Source: Pedobacter sp. Leaf250 (GTDB taxonomy: Bacteria > Bacteroidota > Bacteroidia > Sphingobacteriales > Sphingobacteriaceae). Taken from it: a stretch of DNA of 64,000 nt. This document shows, one piece after another, positions 54,105 to 63,176 of this stretch. Below the pieces are notes generated by a model, which was not told the origin of the DNA, did no database searches, and worked only from the letters and a program-made list of their open reading frames with translations. Positions within the stretch are counted from its first letter, which is position 1. Each line of letters opens with the position of its first letter. The stretch covers positions 172,484 through 236,483 of the forward strand of contig NZ_CAKLBU010000008.1 of NCBI RefSeq assembly GCF_920984735.1. Direction: 5' to 3'. A program made the position numbers and the translations under genes.

Positions 54105-55304
54105 ATGAACAGAAGAAATTTTTTAAGAAATACAGGTTTCGTTGCCGCCGGTTCATTATTTGTACCTGCATTTATGAAACCGCTGGAAGCAATGGCGCTT
54201 GATGAGCTAAGCTTGTATAAAAATTTGGTTGTGGTACAGCTATCAGGTGGAAACGATGGATTGAATACCGTAGTTCCGTTTGGAAATGATATTTATTACC
54301 AAAAGCGTAAAAACATTGCCATTAAACCAGAGGAAGTGATTAAGCTTAATGATATGCAGAGCTTAAATCCAAATATGCAGGCACTCCAAGAGATTTATGA
54401 TCAGGGTTGGATGACCATTATAAACGATGTTGGCTATCCAAATCCGGATAGGTCACATTTCCGTTCAATGGATATTTGGCAAACTGGAAGCGATAGTAAT
54501 CAGTTTCTTTCTACTGGTTGGATTGGCCGCTATTTAGATAGCAATTGCCAAACCTGCAAGTTCCCCTATACAGCTATTGAAGTTGATGATTCACTTTCTT
54601 TGGCCATGAAAGGGCAAACTAAAAAAGGAATTGCGCTGAAAGATCCTGCAGCCTTGTTCCGCAATACGAATGATCCATTTTTCAAATCCATGTTGCAAAA
54701 CGACAAAGAGCATTTAGATGAAGATAATTTAGGCTATTTATATAAAACAATGATTGAAACGCAATCATCAGCAAGTTATATTCAAAACACATCAAAAATA
54801 TATAAATCTCAGGCTGTATATCCTCAAAGTGGCTTTTCAAATCAGCTTAAAACGGTATCAAAATTTATTTCTTCAGGTTTAAAAACACGGGTGTATTATG
54901 TGTCCTTAAGTGGTTTCGATACGCATGTTAACCAATTGAATCAGCAGGGCAATTTGCTTAAACAATATAGCGAAGGTATGTCTGCTTTTTTAAAAGATTT
55001 AAAGTCGAACAACAAACTCGATGATACTTTAGTGGTCACTTTTTCTGAATTTGGCCGCCGTGTAGAACAAAATGCAAGTAATGGAACCGACCATGGAACG
55101 GCGAACAACATGTTTGTTTTTGGTGGAAGATTGAAAAAACAAGGCATATTTAATGCTGCTCCAAACTTAAGTGATTTAGATACCGGAGATTTAAAATATC
55201 AGCTCGATTTTAGACAAGTTTACGGAACCATTTTAGATAAATGGCTGGATGTAAACAATGCCGATATTTTAAATAAGAAATTTAACACCTTAGATTTTAT
55301 CTAG
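54105..55304 (+). CDS. DUF1501 domain protein, Tat substrate
   Basis: 399 residues from ATG 54105. Twin-arginine signal MNRRNFLRNTGFVAAGSLF, so it is exported folded. Alkaline-phosphatase/sulfatase-like fold with LVVVQLSGGNDGLNTVVPF, GYPNPDRSHFRSMDIWQTG, YVSLSGFDTHVNQLNQQ and TFSEFGRRVEQN...GTDHGTANNMFVFGG (partial cites). Metal-type residues (Asp, His) at these blocks look kept. Operon with DUF1800. Substrate unknown. Confidence 0.93.
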   Translation: MNRRNFLRNTGFVAAGSLFVPAFMKPLEAMALDELSLYKNLVVVQLSGGNDGLNTVVPFGNDIYYQKRKNIAIKPEEVIKLNDMQSLNPNMQALQEIYDQGWMTIINDVGYPNPDRSHFRSMDIWQTGSDSNQFLSTGWIGRYLDSNCQTCKFPYTAIEVDDSLSLAMKGQTKKGIALKDPAALFRNTNDPFFKSMLQNDKEHLDEDNLGYLYKTMIETQSSASYIQNTSKIYKSQAVYPQSGFSNQLKTVSKFISSGLKTRVYYVSLSGFDTHVNQLNQQGNLLKQYSEGMSAFLKDLKSNNKLDDTLVVTFSEFGRRVEQNASNGTDHGTANNMFVFGGRLKKQGIFNAAPNLSDLDTGDLKYQLDFRQVYGTILDKWLDVNNADILNKKFNTLDFI

Positions 55305-55370
55305 GTTTCAGAAAGTATATCCGGAATTCACTTAAAACATAACCTGGAAGTACAACAGATTTATTTACTA

Positions 55371-55410
55371 AACGTTAAAGGCCAACAAATTTAGACTGGC
55401 CTTTAACGTT
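55371..55410 (+). terminator. Terminator of the DUF1800/DUF1501 operon
   Basis: AACGTTAAAGGCCA (55371-55384) pairs perfectly with TGGCCTTTAACGTT (55397-55410); weak T-run after (GTTTATT). Confidence 0.75.
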
Positions 55411-55454
55411 GTTTATTATAAGAAATTCTCCATTAGATAAATTTAGTATCGGCG

Positions 55455-55808
55455 CTATTTTCTCTTAAGTACATACATTGGCCTGTTACTATCGGTTCCT
55501 GTAGTTTCAGGAAAAATTTGAAAAAGTTCATAACCGTAACCTTTCACTTTATTTAAAAAATCAAAGGTTGAATCAAACTCCATTTTTTTCCCGTTATCGT
55601 CTTTAACGTAACTATTTTCAAAATTAGTTATGTTTTGTCCATATTCTAAAGAGATAAGGTATTTATCTGAAAATGTTCTTCTAATCCCTTTAAACTGAAT
55701 GTAATCTGCTTTTATTTCGCTTAACCTTATTCCGTTTACCGTTTGAGCTTTTGAAATACTTGTGGCAAAGCAGGCAGCAAGTGCCGCAGCAATTAATAAT
55801 TTTTTCAT
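55455..55808 (-). CDS. Hypothetical secreted protein
   Basis: 117 residues. Signal peptide MKKLLIAAALAACFATSISKAQ, then a small alpha/beta domain (IRLSEIKADYIQFKGIRRTF, KYLISLEYGQNITN, FDFLNKVKGYGYELFQIFPE). No family recognised. Faces the end of the DUF1501 operon. Confidence 0.68.
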   Translation of the reverse strand: MKKLLIAAALAACFATSISKAQTVNGIRLSEIKADYIQFKGIRRTFSDKYLISLEYGQNITNFENSYVKDDNGKKMEFDSTFDFLNKVKGYGYELFQIFPETTGTDSNRPMYVLKRK

Positions 55809-55927
55809 GATGTGTTTCTTTTGTGTGTGCCTGTAAATTAAAAATTTTTGGGCAATGAAAAAACAGAAATCATATGGAGGATTGTAACATTTGTAGCCAA
55901 ATTATATCTTAACCCTAAAAAAAATAG

Positions 55928-56296
55928 ATGAACTTTTTAGGCAACATCATTTGGGTAATTTTCGGTGGGATATTTATCTTCTTCGAATACATCATCGGTG
56001 GCTTGATACTCTGCCTAACTATTGTGGGCATTCCGTTCGGTATCCAGTGTTTTAAATTCGCCATTGTTGGCTTAGCACCTTTTGGGGTTAAAATTACTGA
56101 TACTTCATCAAATACCGGCTGCTTATCAACAGTAATGAATTTGCTTTGGTTAGTTTGTGGTGGCTTTTGGATTGCCCTAACACATTTATTCTTCGGAATT
56201 TTGTTTTGCATAACCATTATAGGTATTCCATTTGGTCGCCAGCATTTTAAATTGATGAACCTGGCTTTCACACCTTTTGGAAAATCAATATCGTAA
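55928..56296 (+). CDS. YccF domain-containing inner-membrane protein
   Basis: 122 residues made of a tandem duplicate: each half has a membrane hairpin followed by the motif GIPFGxQxFK (VGIPFGIQCFKFA and IGIPFGRQHFKLM) and APFG/TPFG. This is the YccF layout. Function unknown in any organism. Confidence 0.9.
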   Translation: MNFLGNIIWVIFGGIFIFFEYIIGGLILCLTIVGIPFGIQCFKFAIVGLAPFGVKITDTSSNTGCLSTVMNLLWLVCGGFWIALTHLFFGILFCITIIGIPFGRQHFKLMNLAFTPFGKSIS

Positions 56297-56440
56297 AACT
56301 TAAGGCGCTCAACTTGCTTATTCAAGGCATAGGTAGGTGTTAATTAGCCCCGATTGTAATGGAAACTGCAGCGTAGCGAAGGTTGAAATGAAAAGCGGGA
56401 AGAAGGTAACCTAAGAAAACGAGCAATTGCGCTCCAAAAT

Positions 56441-57415
56441 CTATTTAATCAATCCAATTTTTTTAGAATGTTCGATGGCTTCGGCGCTATCTTTAAAAAG
56501 GCAGGCACAAACATTTTTCGCTTCAATTTTTTGAAGTAAAGTTTTGGTTTCTTCCTCTTTTTCTGGTCGGATGTTGCGAATGTAAACTGCTTCGATATTT
56601 TTAGGATATTTCTCTACAATTGAAGCATAAATGGTAGGATCCTGTTGAGAGTTATCGCCGAAGAAGATAAACTTCTGATTTGGAAATGCATCTAAAATTC
56701 GCATCACCCTTAGTAATTTCCCTTCGTGACCGGTTTTGCCGGTTTTAATCAAATCTCTCCAGCGTTTTAAGGTGTTAAGTAAAAAGGCACCATCTGGTAA
56801 TTTGTTAAACCTAAAGGTTTCAATTAAATAATCATAAAGATTCCATTCGCTACTGCTTACGTAAAAAAAAGGATTAGGCTGGCCTTTTTCGGTATGCGAC
56901 AAAGCAAGTTGCTGGTAGTGACTTGCCGCATCTGGAAATGTTTTTCTGGTATGTGGATTTTTGATGAATAATTCTCTTAACCTTCGGCCAATGGTAGCCG
57001 AATGGGAAACCATTACTGTATCGTCAATATCTGAAATAAATGCATATTGGGTAATGTGAGGCACATAAACCTTACCCTCGCTTGAGCTTAAAACTTTATC
57101 ATTTTCATCAATGGCTTCAACTTTTACAAAATGCCAACCAGCTTCAAGATCTTGTAATGCTTCCCACTCAAACTTAAAAAAACCATCCAGTTCGGTTTTG
57201 TTTTCTATAGTTTGATCGAAAAATTGTAGACGAACCCTTACTTGAGGGTAGGGTTTGATGATAAAGAGTTTGAAAAGGTGGATGATATTTACGAAAATAT
57301 TATTGCTGTAAATCTGCGATGTTCTGGCCTTACGTTTAAAAACATGGCCATATACCACTAAGTTATGTTTGTGGCCATAGCCATGATAAATTTTTACACT
57401 TACAGATTTATTCAT
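56441..57415 (-). CDS. App1-type phosphatidate phosphatase-like protein (DUF2183)
   Basis: 324 residues. HAD-type catalytic motif ISDIDDTVMVSHSA (DxDxT: Asp129, Asp131, Thr133), later KTGHEGKLLRVMRIL and FIFFGDNSQQDPTIY with the HAD Lys and Asp residues. N-terminal beta-domain (about 1-120) is as in yeast App1 and bacterial relatives. Phosphatidate phosphatase is the known activity of App1; in bacteria it is untested for most. Divergent from the lipid-kinase gene with only 60 bases between starts. Confidence 0.87.
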   Translation of the reverse strand: MNKSVSVKIYHGYGHKHNLVVYGHVFKRKARTSQIYSNNIFVNIIHLFKLFIIKPYPQVRVRLQFFDQTIENKTELDGFFKFEWEALQDLEAGWHFVKVEAIDENDKVLSSSEGKVYVPHITQYAFISDIDDTVMVSHSATIGRRLRELFIKNPHTRKTFPDAASHYQQLALSHTEKGQPNPFFYVSSSEWNLYDYLIETFRFNKLPDGAFLLNTLKRWRDLIKTGKTGHEGKLLRVMRILDAFPNQKFIFFGDNSQQDPTIYASIVEKYPKNIEAVYIRNIRPEKEEETKTLLQKIEAKNVCACLFKDSAEAIEHSKKIGLIK

Positions 57416-57475
57416 TGCAGTTAAAACAGAGTGAATTAAAAGTTGTTTGTGATGTAACGCATTTAAAGCAAAAAC

Positions 57476-58330
57476 ATGAAATTATTGTTCATTATCAACC
57501 CTGGCTCTGGTAGTCACGATATTAATTTAAAGGAAGTAATTTCTACACATTTCGAACAGAAGAATACAACTATAGATCTCTTCGAATTACCTGATGATTG
57601 TTCTTTAGATAAAATAAAAGCTAAAATTGATCAATCTAAAGCCGATCGCGTTGTGGCAGTGGGAGGTGATGGCACATTAAAATTAGTTGCAGAGTGTTTA
57701 TTAAATACGGATACGCCGATTGGCATTATCCCGGCAGGTTCTGCTAATGGAATGGCTAAGGAATTGGGTATACCGCAAGAATTGGAAGAAGCTTTGGATT
57801 TAGTAGAAGCAGGCAATCCTCAAAAGATTCATGTAGTACAGCTTAATGATGAAATTTGCATTCATTTATCTGATTTAGGTTTTAACGCATACCTGGTAAA
57901 AAAATTTGATACCCTGCCGCAACGTGGTATGTGGGGTTATGCAAAAGCAACATGGCATGCACTGTGGAACCATAAAAGAATGGATGTAGAATTGAATATT
58001 GATGGCGAAATTATAAAATCGAAGGCTGCTATGGTAGCCATAGCAAACGCTACAATGTATGGTTCTGGTTTAAAAATCAATCCTGATGGGAAATTGGATG
58101 ACGGGCTTTTCGAAATCGTTTTGGTTAAAGATTATTCATATTTAGAGATCCTTAAAATTTGGATCACCAAGCTTCCTTTCAACCCTAAAAAGATTGAAGT
58201 TTTCCAAACATCAGCAGTTAAAATTTCCTCTAAACATAAAGCACATTTCCAAGTGGATGGAGAATATATTGGTAAAGTGAATACTGTAGATGCAAAAATT
58301 TTACCTGCTGCGATTACAGTAGTGGTTTAG
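57476..58330 (+). CDS. Diacylglycerol-kinase-family lipid kinase (YegS/DagK-like)
   Basis: 284 residues. Nucleotide-binding FIINPGSGS (6-14) and GGDGTLKLVAECLL (63-67 core), IGIIPAGSANGMAKELGIP and HFQVDGEYIG at the end are standard for DagK_cat. Phosphorylates a lipid such as diacylglycerol or a sphingoid base; Sphingobacteriaceae have both. Its stop (58328-58330) overlaps the 3' end of the converging small membrane protein gene. Confidence 0.92.
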   Translation: MKLLFIINPGSGSHDINLKEVISTHFEQKNTTIDLFELPDDCSLDKIKAKIDQSKADRVVAVGGDGTLKLVAECLLNTDTPIGIIPAGSANGMAKELGIPQELEEALDLVEAGNPQKIHVVQLNDEICIHLSDLGFNAYLVKKFDTLPQRGMWGYAKATWHALWNHKRMDVELNIDGEIIKSKAAMVAIANATMYGSGLKINPDGKLDDGLFEIVLVKDYSYLEILKIWITKLPFNPKKIEVFQTSAVKISSKHKAHFQVDGEYIGKVNTVDAKILPAAITVVV

Positions 58331-58719
58331 TTTAGTTCTTTCCTATAAATCTGTATCGTAAAATACAGCCTGAAAAACTCAGCAATAAAACATATTTTGA
58401 ATAGAATATCAAACCAACGCTCACCCAAGTTTAAAACTTCTGGCAAGAAAGTGATGAAGCCGATCGAGAATATCCATACGATTAACCTGAATGGAAATTG
58501 AATAAAGTAAGTAATGAATCCAAATTTTTTGAATAGGATTAAACCAGTAGCCGAGATAAATAAAGATAAAAAGAGCGGTAATGTTAAAACCACCCTTACT
58601 TGAGAAAGTACCTGATCTGGTATTTCATTTATGTGGGTAACAATGCCCCAAAACTGTTTAGCAAGCAATATAATGCTGATGATATCCAATAGGGCAAAAA
58701 ACTTTGCGGTTAGTTTCAT
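58327..58719 (-). CDS. Hypothetical four-helix membrane protein
   Basis: 130 residues with four membrane segments (FFALLDIISIILLAKQFWG, VVLTLPLFLSLFISATGLIL, FIQFPFRLIVWIFSIGFITF, FDILFKICFIAEFFRLYF). No recognised family. The ATG directly abuts the stop of the TonB-like gene (58720), so they form an operon. Confidence 0.7.
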   Translation of the reverse strand: MKLTAKFFALLDIISIILLAKQFWGIVTHINEIPDQVLSQVRVVLTLPLFLSLFISATGLILFKKFGFITYFIQFPFRLIVWIFSIGFITFLPEVLNLGERWFDILFKICFIAEFFRLYFTIQIYRKELN

Positions 58720-59373
58720 TTATTTGCAGTATTTGGCTAGATACTGATCTGCTAAACTACTACCCATATTTTTAACAAACAAAAAATCTTCACAGGCGCC
58801 TTGTTTATCACCCTGTTTAAATTTCTTTAATCCATTATTAATCCGCTCTTGAAGATACTCATCATCAATACCCAACTGGTTTTTAATGGCAATAATTTGT
58901 ACTTCCTGTCCTGGCTTAGCCTGATCGATATTTTTGTAGAAATTAATTACAGAATTGGTTAAACCTTCTTCAGCCTGATAGCTGCGGATTGCATCTTGCA
59001 TATCTCTACTGGATTTACCTTCGCAATTGAAACCTGAAAGTTTAAAATTTACCGGAACAACAACCGCAGTGGTCGTATCATAACCTGCAGGTAATTTCCA
59101 TTTGCCACTGCTCAGCCGAACAAGCCGTAAAGCTTCTTCATCCAATTCGCTTAGTATGCTTTTGGTAACTCTCGAAGAATATACATTTCCTTTTTCATCT
59201 AACTTGAAACTAATATTTACCGTACCTTGAATGCAATTGTTTTTTGAGAAAGAAGGATAAATCGTTTTTTCTCTTAAGAAATTTGTAAAACCATCTTTAC
59301 CAGTTTTAAACTGCAATTGTGCCATCGCAATCGAACAGCAAAAAATTAAGCAAATGGTTAGTAACTTTTTCAT
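58720..59373 (-). CDS. Secreted TonB C-terminal-domain protein
   Basis: 217 residues. Signal peptide MKKLLTICLIFCCSIAMAQ; TonB_C-like domain at about 30-115 (GTVNISFKLDEKGNVYSSRV, LDEEALRLVRLSSGKWKLP); a helical C-terminus with a TPR-like unit (LKKFKQGDKQGACEDFLFVK) ending in Lys. No N-terminal TonB membrane-Pro-rich region, so it is unlikely to power receptors by itself. Co-transcribed with the downstream membrane protein gene. Confidence 0.82.
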   Translation of the reverse strand: MKKLLTICLIFCCSIAMAQLQFKTGKDGFTNFLREKTIYPSFSKNNCIQGTVNISFKLDEKGNVYSSRVTKSILSELDEEALRLVRLSSGKWKLPAGYDTTTAVVVPVNFKLSGFNCEGKSSRDMQDAIRSYQAEEGLTNSVINFYKNIDQAKPGQEVQIIAIKNQLGIDDEYLQERINNGLKKFKQGDKQGACEDFLFVKNMGSSLADQYLAKYCK

Positions 59374-59424
59374 TGTACTAATTTACTAAAAAAAGATGGG
59401 AGCAAATACGTTTAAAACCAAGCG

Positions 59425-60120
59425 CTATAAATGCTTTCCAAAGGTTGACACCAGTATTGGGTATGGATCAGGGCAATTGGTTAAATATTGGTCTCTTTCG
59501 CTAAATTTGCAAACTCCCGGATAATCGCCATCTAATCCATTCATATCGTAAATAACCTGAAAATGTAGGTGCGGAGGCCAAAAACCATTTTCTTCTTTAA
59601 CGCCAAGATTAGCAAATTTCTTTCCCTTTGGAATGAGCAAGTCCTTTTCCAAGCCATTTAGCGATTCGGCACTTAAATGACCATAAAGTACATTGAACTT
59701 AAGGTCATCAATATTATACGTTAAAATGATTGTAGCTCCATAATCGCCAAAAGTATTATTGTTGGCAAAACTGTGAACGGTAGCATTGTAGAAATTGTAA
59801 ATTGGCGTTCCAGCTTCGCCCCAAATATCTACGCCTAAATGTAATCTTCTGGGTTCTTCTAATGTATTAAAATGGGCGCTCCTGGAATAAATGGTTCGAT
59901 GTTCATTATAGCCGCCAATACCATAACGGGCATTTGCAGATAACAATTTATTATTTACCCATTTGGAAAAAGAATCGGTTTCATCTAAAATCTCATTCGT
60001 AAGTTCTGTATTTTCAGCAGTAAAATCCAGACTTAAAATTTTATCTTTTTCAATATCAAAATTTACAACTCTATGAAAAGAAGTGGCCTTTGAACTGATC
60101 AATTGTTCGAAAGTTTTCAT
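59425..60120 (-). CDS. M23-family (LytM-like) peptidase, cytoplasm-like start
   Basis: 231 residues from ATG 60120; a longer frame exists but runs back through the rbfA gene and is not used. M23 motifs: LHLGVDIWGEAGTPI (HxxxD ligands), NVLYGHLSAES and WPPHLHFQV (HxH). They form the zinc site of a Gly/Lys-type endopeptidase that cuts peptidoglycan cross-links. No signal peptide is seen with this start, which is odd for a wall enzyme; it may be a cytoplasmic-type or non-classically exported member. Confidence 0.85.
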   Translation of the reverse strand: MKTFEQLISSKATSFHRVVNFDIEKDKILSLDFTAENTELTNEILDETDSFSKWVNNKLLSANARYGIGGYNEHRTIYSRSAHFNTLEEPRRLHLGVDIWGEAGTPIYNFYNATVHSFANNNTFGDYGATIILTYNIDDLKFNVLYGHLSAESLNGLEKDLLIPKGKKFANLGVKEENGFWPPHLHFQVIYDMNGLDGDYPGVCKFSERDQYLTNCPDPYPILVSTFGKHL

Positions 60121-60150
60121 TAATAATTGGGATTTAAAGAATATAAATGG

Positions 60151-60189
60151 CAAAAAAAATAACCCGCAGGTACAGTTACCAATGCGGGT
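60151..60189 (-). terminator. Terminator of rbfA
   Basis: ACCCGCA (60162-60168) pairs with TGCGGGT (60183-60189); the A-run at 60151-60159 gives U on the minus strand. Confidence 0.8.
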
Positions 60190-60235
60190 ATAAAATGAGT
60201 AAGAGTTGATAGGCTTTCTTAAATTTCTTCGATAA

Positions 60236-60613
60236 TTAATCTTCGCCTTCTTCTTTTTGTCGAGGTTCTTTAGCAATTTTATCGAAAAGATGATCCATGC
60301 GCTCCACATATTCGTTCGTATCATCAACAAAGAAAGTAAGCTCTGGCACTACTCTCACCTGATGACGAATTCTGGCACCCAATTTATATCTAATCTCTCC
60401 AGCATGTGCATTTACCGTATTGATAGAAAGTGTAGTATTGGTAGTGTTAAAAAAGCTTAAATATATCTTTGCTACTGCTAAATCTGGAGATACACGCACA
60501 CGTGTAATCGTTACCAAAGTGTTTGGTAAAAATGCACCACCCTCACGCTGAAAAACCTGTGCTAACTCTTCCTGTAGTACTCCTGCAAATTTTTGCTGAC
60601 GTTTACTTTCCAT
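60236..60613 (-). CDS. rbfA: Ribosome-binding factor A
   Basis: 125 residues, KH-type fold. Start MESKRQQKFAGVLQEELAQV, then ALVTITRVRVSPDLAVAKIY-type strand (LVTITRVRVSPDLAVAKI) and IRHQVRVVPELTFFVDDTNE. Binds 30S during late 16S rRNA maturation and cold growth. Confidence 0.96.
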   Translation of the reverse strand: MESKRQQKFAGVLQEELAQVFQREGGAFLPNTLVTITRVRVSPDLAVAKIYLSFFNTTNTTLSINTVNAHAGEIRYKLGARIRHQVRVVPELTFFVDDTNEYVERMDHLFDKIAKEPRQKEEGED

Positions 60614-60701
60614 AAATTTTATTTTTTCGTCATTGCAAGGTATAAAGCAATCTCACATAAAAATAAGATTAATTCACGCCTAGCAACCACGGTTTATTTA
60701 A

Positions 60702-61892
60702 CTAATATAACAAATTACTATCGTAAGGATATCTCGCAATATGAGCTTCCTTTACCTTATCATACAATAAAGTTTTAAATTCTTCGATATTCTCTTTTTC
60801 TGTTGCTGAAATGAATAAAACCGGCACTTTGCCATGGCTCATCCAGCTTTTCTTAAATTCATCAATACTTAATTTGCCATCATCATCATCACCTTCAACT
60901 TCTGGCGAAACATAAGCATCAATTTTATTAAAAACCAAAATCATATCCTTGTCGATGGCACCGATATCTTTCAATGTTTCGTTAACGGTATTAATTTGAT
61001 CTTCAAAATTTGGATGCGATACATCTACAACATGAATTAATAAATCGGCTTCCCGAACTTCGTCTAGAGTTGATTTAAAACATTCTACCAAATGGTGAGG
61101 TAATTTCCTGATAAAGCCAACGGTATCAGATAGTAAAAAAGGTAAGTTTTCAATCACCACTTTCCGCACTGTAGTATCCAATGTTGCAAAAAGTTTATTT
61201 TCTGCAAAAACTTCCGATTTGGAAAGCATATTCATAATGGTTGATTTACCAACGTTGGTATATCCAACCAATGCTACCCGAATAAGCTGACCTCTATTTT
61301 TGCGCTGCGTTTCGTTTTGTCTATCAATATTCCTTAAACGTTCTTTAAGCAGAGAGATTTTATTTAAAATGATTCGTCTATCACTTTCAATTTGCGTTTC
61401 ACCTGGCCCACGCATACCAATACCACCTTTTTGGCGCTCTAAGTGAGTCCACATACCAGTTAAACGTGGCAAAACATATTGAAGTTGAGCCAATTCCACT
61501 TGTGTTTTCGCTTGGGCAGTTTGTGCTCTGCTGGCAAAAATATCCAAAATCAGGTTGCTCCGATCTAATACTTTTACGCCTAATTCGCGATCTATATTCC
61601 GCAATTGCGATGGTGAAAGTTCATCATCAAAAACAACGGTGTCAATCTCTTCCGATTTTACGTAAGCTTTAATTTCTTCTAATTTACCCGTACCCACAAA
61701 TGTAGCACGTTCGGGTTTAAGCATTTTTTGAGTAAATACTTTTTCTACTTTTCCTCCTGCTGTATCAACAAGAAAAGCCAATTCATCTAAATATTCTTTT
61801 GTTTGCTCTTCCTTTTCGCCGGGAGTTACCACCCCAACCAAAACGGCTCTTTCCTGCTTAATCGCAGTATCATAAAATTTCTGTTTTCCCAT
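60702..61892 (-). CDS. hflX: GTPase HflX
   Basis: 396 residues. N-terminal ATP-binding-like domain (VFDDELSPSQLRNIDRELGV, VLDRSNLILDIFASRA), linker GGIGMRGPGETQIESDRR and G domain (GYTNVGKSTIMNML G1; DTVGFIRKLPHHLVECFKST G3; NKID G4). Ribosome-splitting and rescue GTPase. A perfect -7 box is 11 bases upstream, so the transcript would start almost at the ATG. Confidence 0.96.
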   Translation of the reverse strand: MGKQKFYDTAIKQERAVLVGVVTPGEKEEQTKEYLDELAFLVDTAGGKVEKVFTQKMLKPERATFVGTGKLEEIKAYVKSEEIDTVVFDDELSPSQLRNIDRELGVKVLDRSNLILDIFASRAQTAQAKTQVELAQLQYVLPRLTGMWTHLERQKGGIGMRGPGETQIESDRRIILNKISLLKERLRNIDRQNETQRKNRGQLIRVALVGYTNVGKSTIMNMLSKSEVFAENKLFATLDTTVRKVVIENLPFLLSDTVGFIRKLPHHLVECFKSTLDEVREADLLIHVVDVSHPNFEDQINTVNETLKDIGAIDKDMILVFNKIDAYVSPEVEGDDDDGKLSIDEFKKSWMSHGKVPVLFISATEKENIEEFKTLLYDKVKEAHIARYPYDSNLLY

Positions 61893-61902
61893 GTAATATG
61901 TA

Positions 61903-61910
61903 CAAACTTA
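61903..61910 (-). promoter_or_regulatory. -7 box of the hflX promoter
   Basis: Minus-strand TAAGTTTG, perfect TAnnTTTG match 10 bases before the ATG, implying a leader of only a few bases if used. Confidence 0.4.
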
Positions 61911-62107
61911 GCTAAAATTGCTAGTAATTATAGTAGCAAGAAAGCAATTTTATCGATCTAACTGGTGCTACAATCTAATATTTCGGTTAGAAGCTAATGA
62001 TGATTTTATTTGATAAACATTGCGCTTTTGATTTTTGTTTGTGGCTTGTAGCGAAGTAACTTAATAAATTATACATTAGGACTTTGTTTTTTATTCAAAA
62101 TTCTACC

Positions 62108-62770
62108 ATGGATTTTTTCAGCACCAAAAGTATATTTTTTACCGTTTTGGGTTACCCAATGAGTTACCTTGAATTTTTTGCTGTAATCGCCGGTGTTCTA
62201 TCAGTAATACTTTCTGCCAAGGCTAATATTTGGAGTTGGCCAGCAGGAATTGTAAACGTATTTTTATCAGCCTTTTTTTATTACCAAATTCAGCTCTATC
62301 CAGATATGTTTTTAATGGGTTTCTTTTTCATTACCAATATTTTAGGATGGTGGCGATGGGCAAATCCAAAGGCGGGTGAAGAAGATAAAAATAAAGAATT
62401 GAAAGTTAGCTTTATGCCTAGAAAACAGTTTTTAACATTCTTAGTAGGCGGTATTGTTGGAACAATTTGCATTGGTACTTTGGCTGGGCAGCTACACCAT
62501 TGGTTTCCATTGCTATTTAATTTGCCAAGTGCTTATCCATTTGTAGATTCTTTTATTTTAGTGATGAGTGTAATCACCACTTTTTTAATGATTCAAAAGC
62601 GAATAGAATGCTGGATTATTTGGCTTATGATTGATGTTGTGGCAACTTATTTATACTTTTTAAAAGGTGCCATGTTTTTCGGTGTGGAATACATCATTTT
62701 TACCATTATAGCTGCCTTTGCATTATGGAATTGGATAAAAGAATATAAAAGCTATCGTAAAGATGCATGA
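62108..62770 (+). CDS. pnuC: Nicotinamide riboside transporter PnuC
   Basis: 220 residues from ATG 62108 (a TTG eight codons up is the alternative). Seven membrane helices; family-typical WSWPAGIVNVFLSAFFYYQI, NILGWWRWANP and WLMIDVVATYLYFLKG. It imports NR, trapped by phosphorylation. The nadR/kinase gene that often follows is not here. Confidence 0.93.
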   Translation: MDFFSTKSIFFTVLGYPMSYLEFFAVIAGVLSVILSAKANIWSWPAGIVNVFLSAFFYYQIQLYPDMFLMGFFFITNILGWWRWANPKAGEEDKNKELKVSFMPRKQFLTFLVGGIVGTICIGTLAGQLHHWFPLLFNLPSAYPFVDSFILVMSVITTFLMIQKRIECWIIWLMIDVVATYLYFLKGAMFFGVEYIIFTIIAAFALWNWIKEYKSYRKDA

Positions 62771-62878
62771 AAATTAGTGCTCAAGCATGCTCATCATCAA
62801 AAAAATAAAACATATTCATGTATCATCGGTTAATATAATAAGCGCTCTGAAATAAATTTTTAACTAAATTTTATAACC

Positions 62879-63058
62879 ATGAAAAATGTAAATACACCTA
62901 AGAACAATCCCACTACACAAGGAAGTTCTATTGCAGACAGAGCAAATCACGATGTGAAAGTTGATAAAAAAATTCAGGGAATAACTAATGGTGGAGGTCA
63001 GCGTTCCGATCAAACATCAAATAAAGACAATCAGCGTAAATACGATAATAAGAAATAA
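62879..63058 (+). CDS. Small hydrophilic protein, 59 residues
   Basis: ATG at 62879, TAA at 63056-63058. Composition is rich in Asn, Lys, Gln, Gly and Asp with no hydrophobic stretch (MKNVNTPKNNPTTQGSS ... NQRKYDNKK), so probably disordered. Similar small proteins are known in Bacteroidota as possible stress proteins, but I do not recognise a family. Confidence 0.6.
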   Translation: MKNVNTPKNNPTTQGSSIADRANHDVKVDKKIQGITNGGGQRSDQTSNKDNQRKYDNKK

Positions 63059-63067
63059 CTAATGGTG

Positions 63068-63120
63068 TAAAATGGAAGATGAGTGAGGTTTGATCACCTC
63101 AAAATCCATCTTCCATTTTA
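63068..63120. terminator. Long inverted repeat between converging genes
   Basis: TAAAATGGAAGATG (63068-63081) pairs perfectly with CATCTTCCATTTTA (63107-63120); an inner GAGGT/ACCTC (63085-63089/63096-63100). A third partial copy CCATCTTCCATTT lies at 63164-63176 against the next gene's end. Confidence 0.6.
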
Positions 63121-63176
63121 CTTTATTAAAGCTTTAAGCCTGCTCTTATCCATTTTATATCATCCATCTTCCATTT

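Noticed and set aside
60121..60330. N-terminal extension of the M23 peptidase
   Set aside because: It would run through the rbfA terminator and the rbfA 3' end; the ATG at 60120 gives a sensible product.
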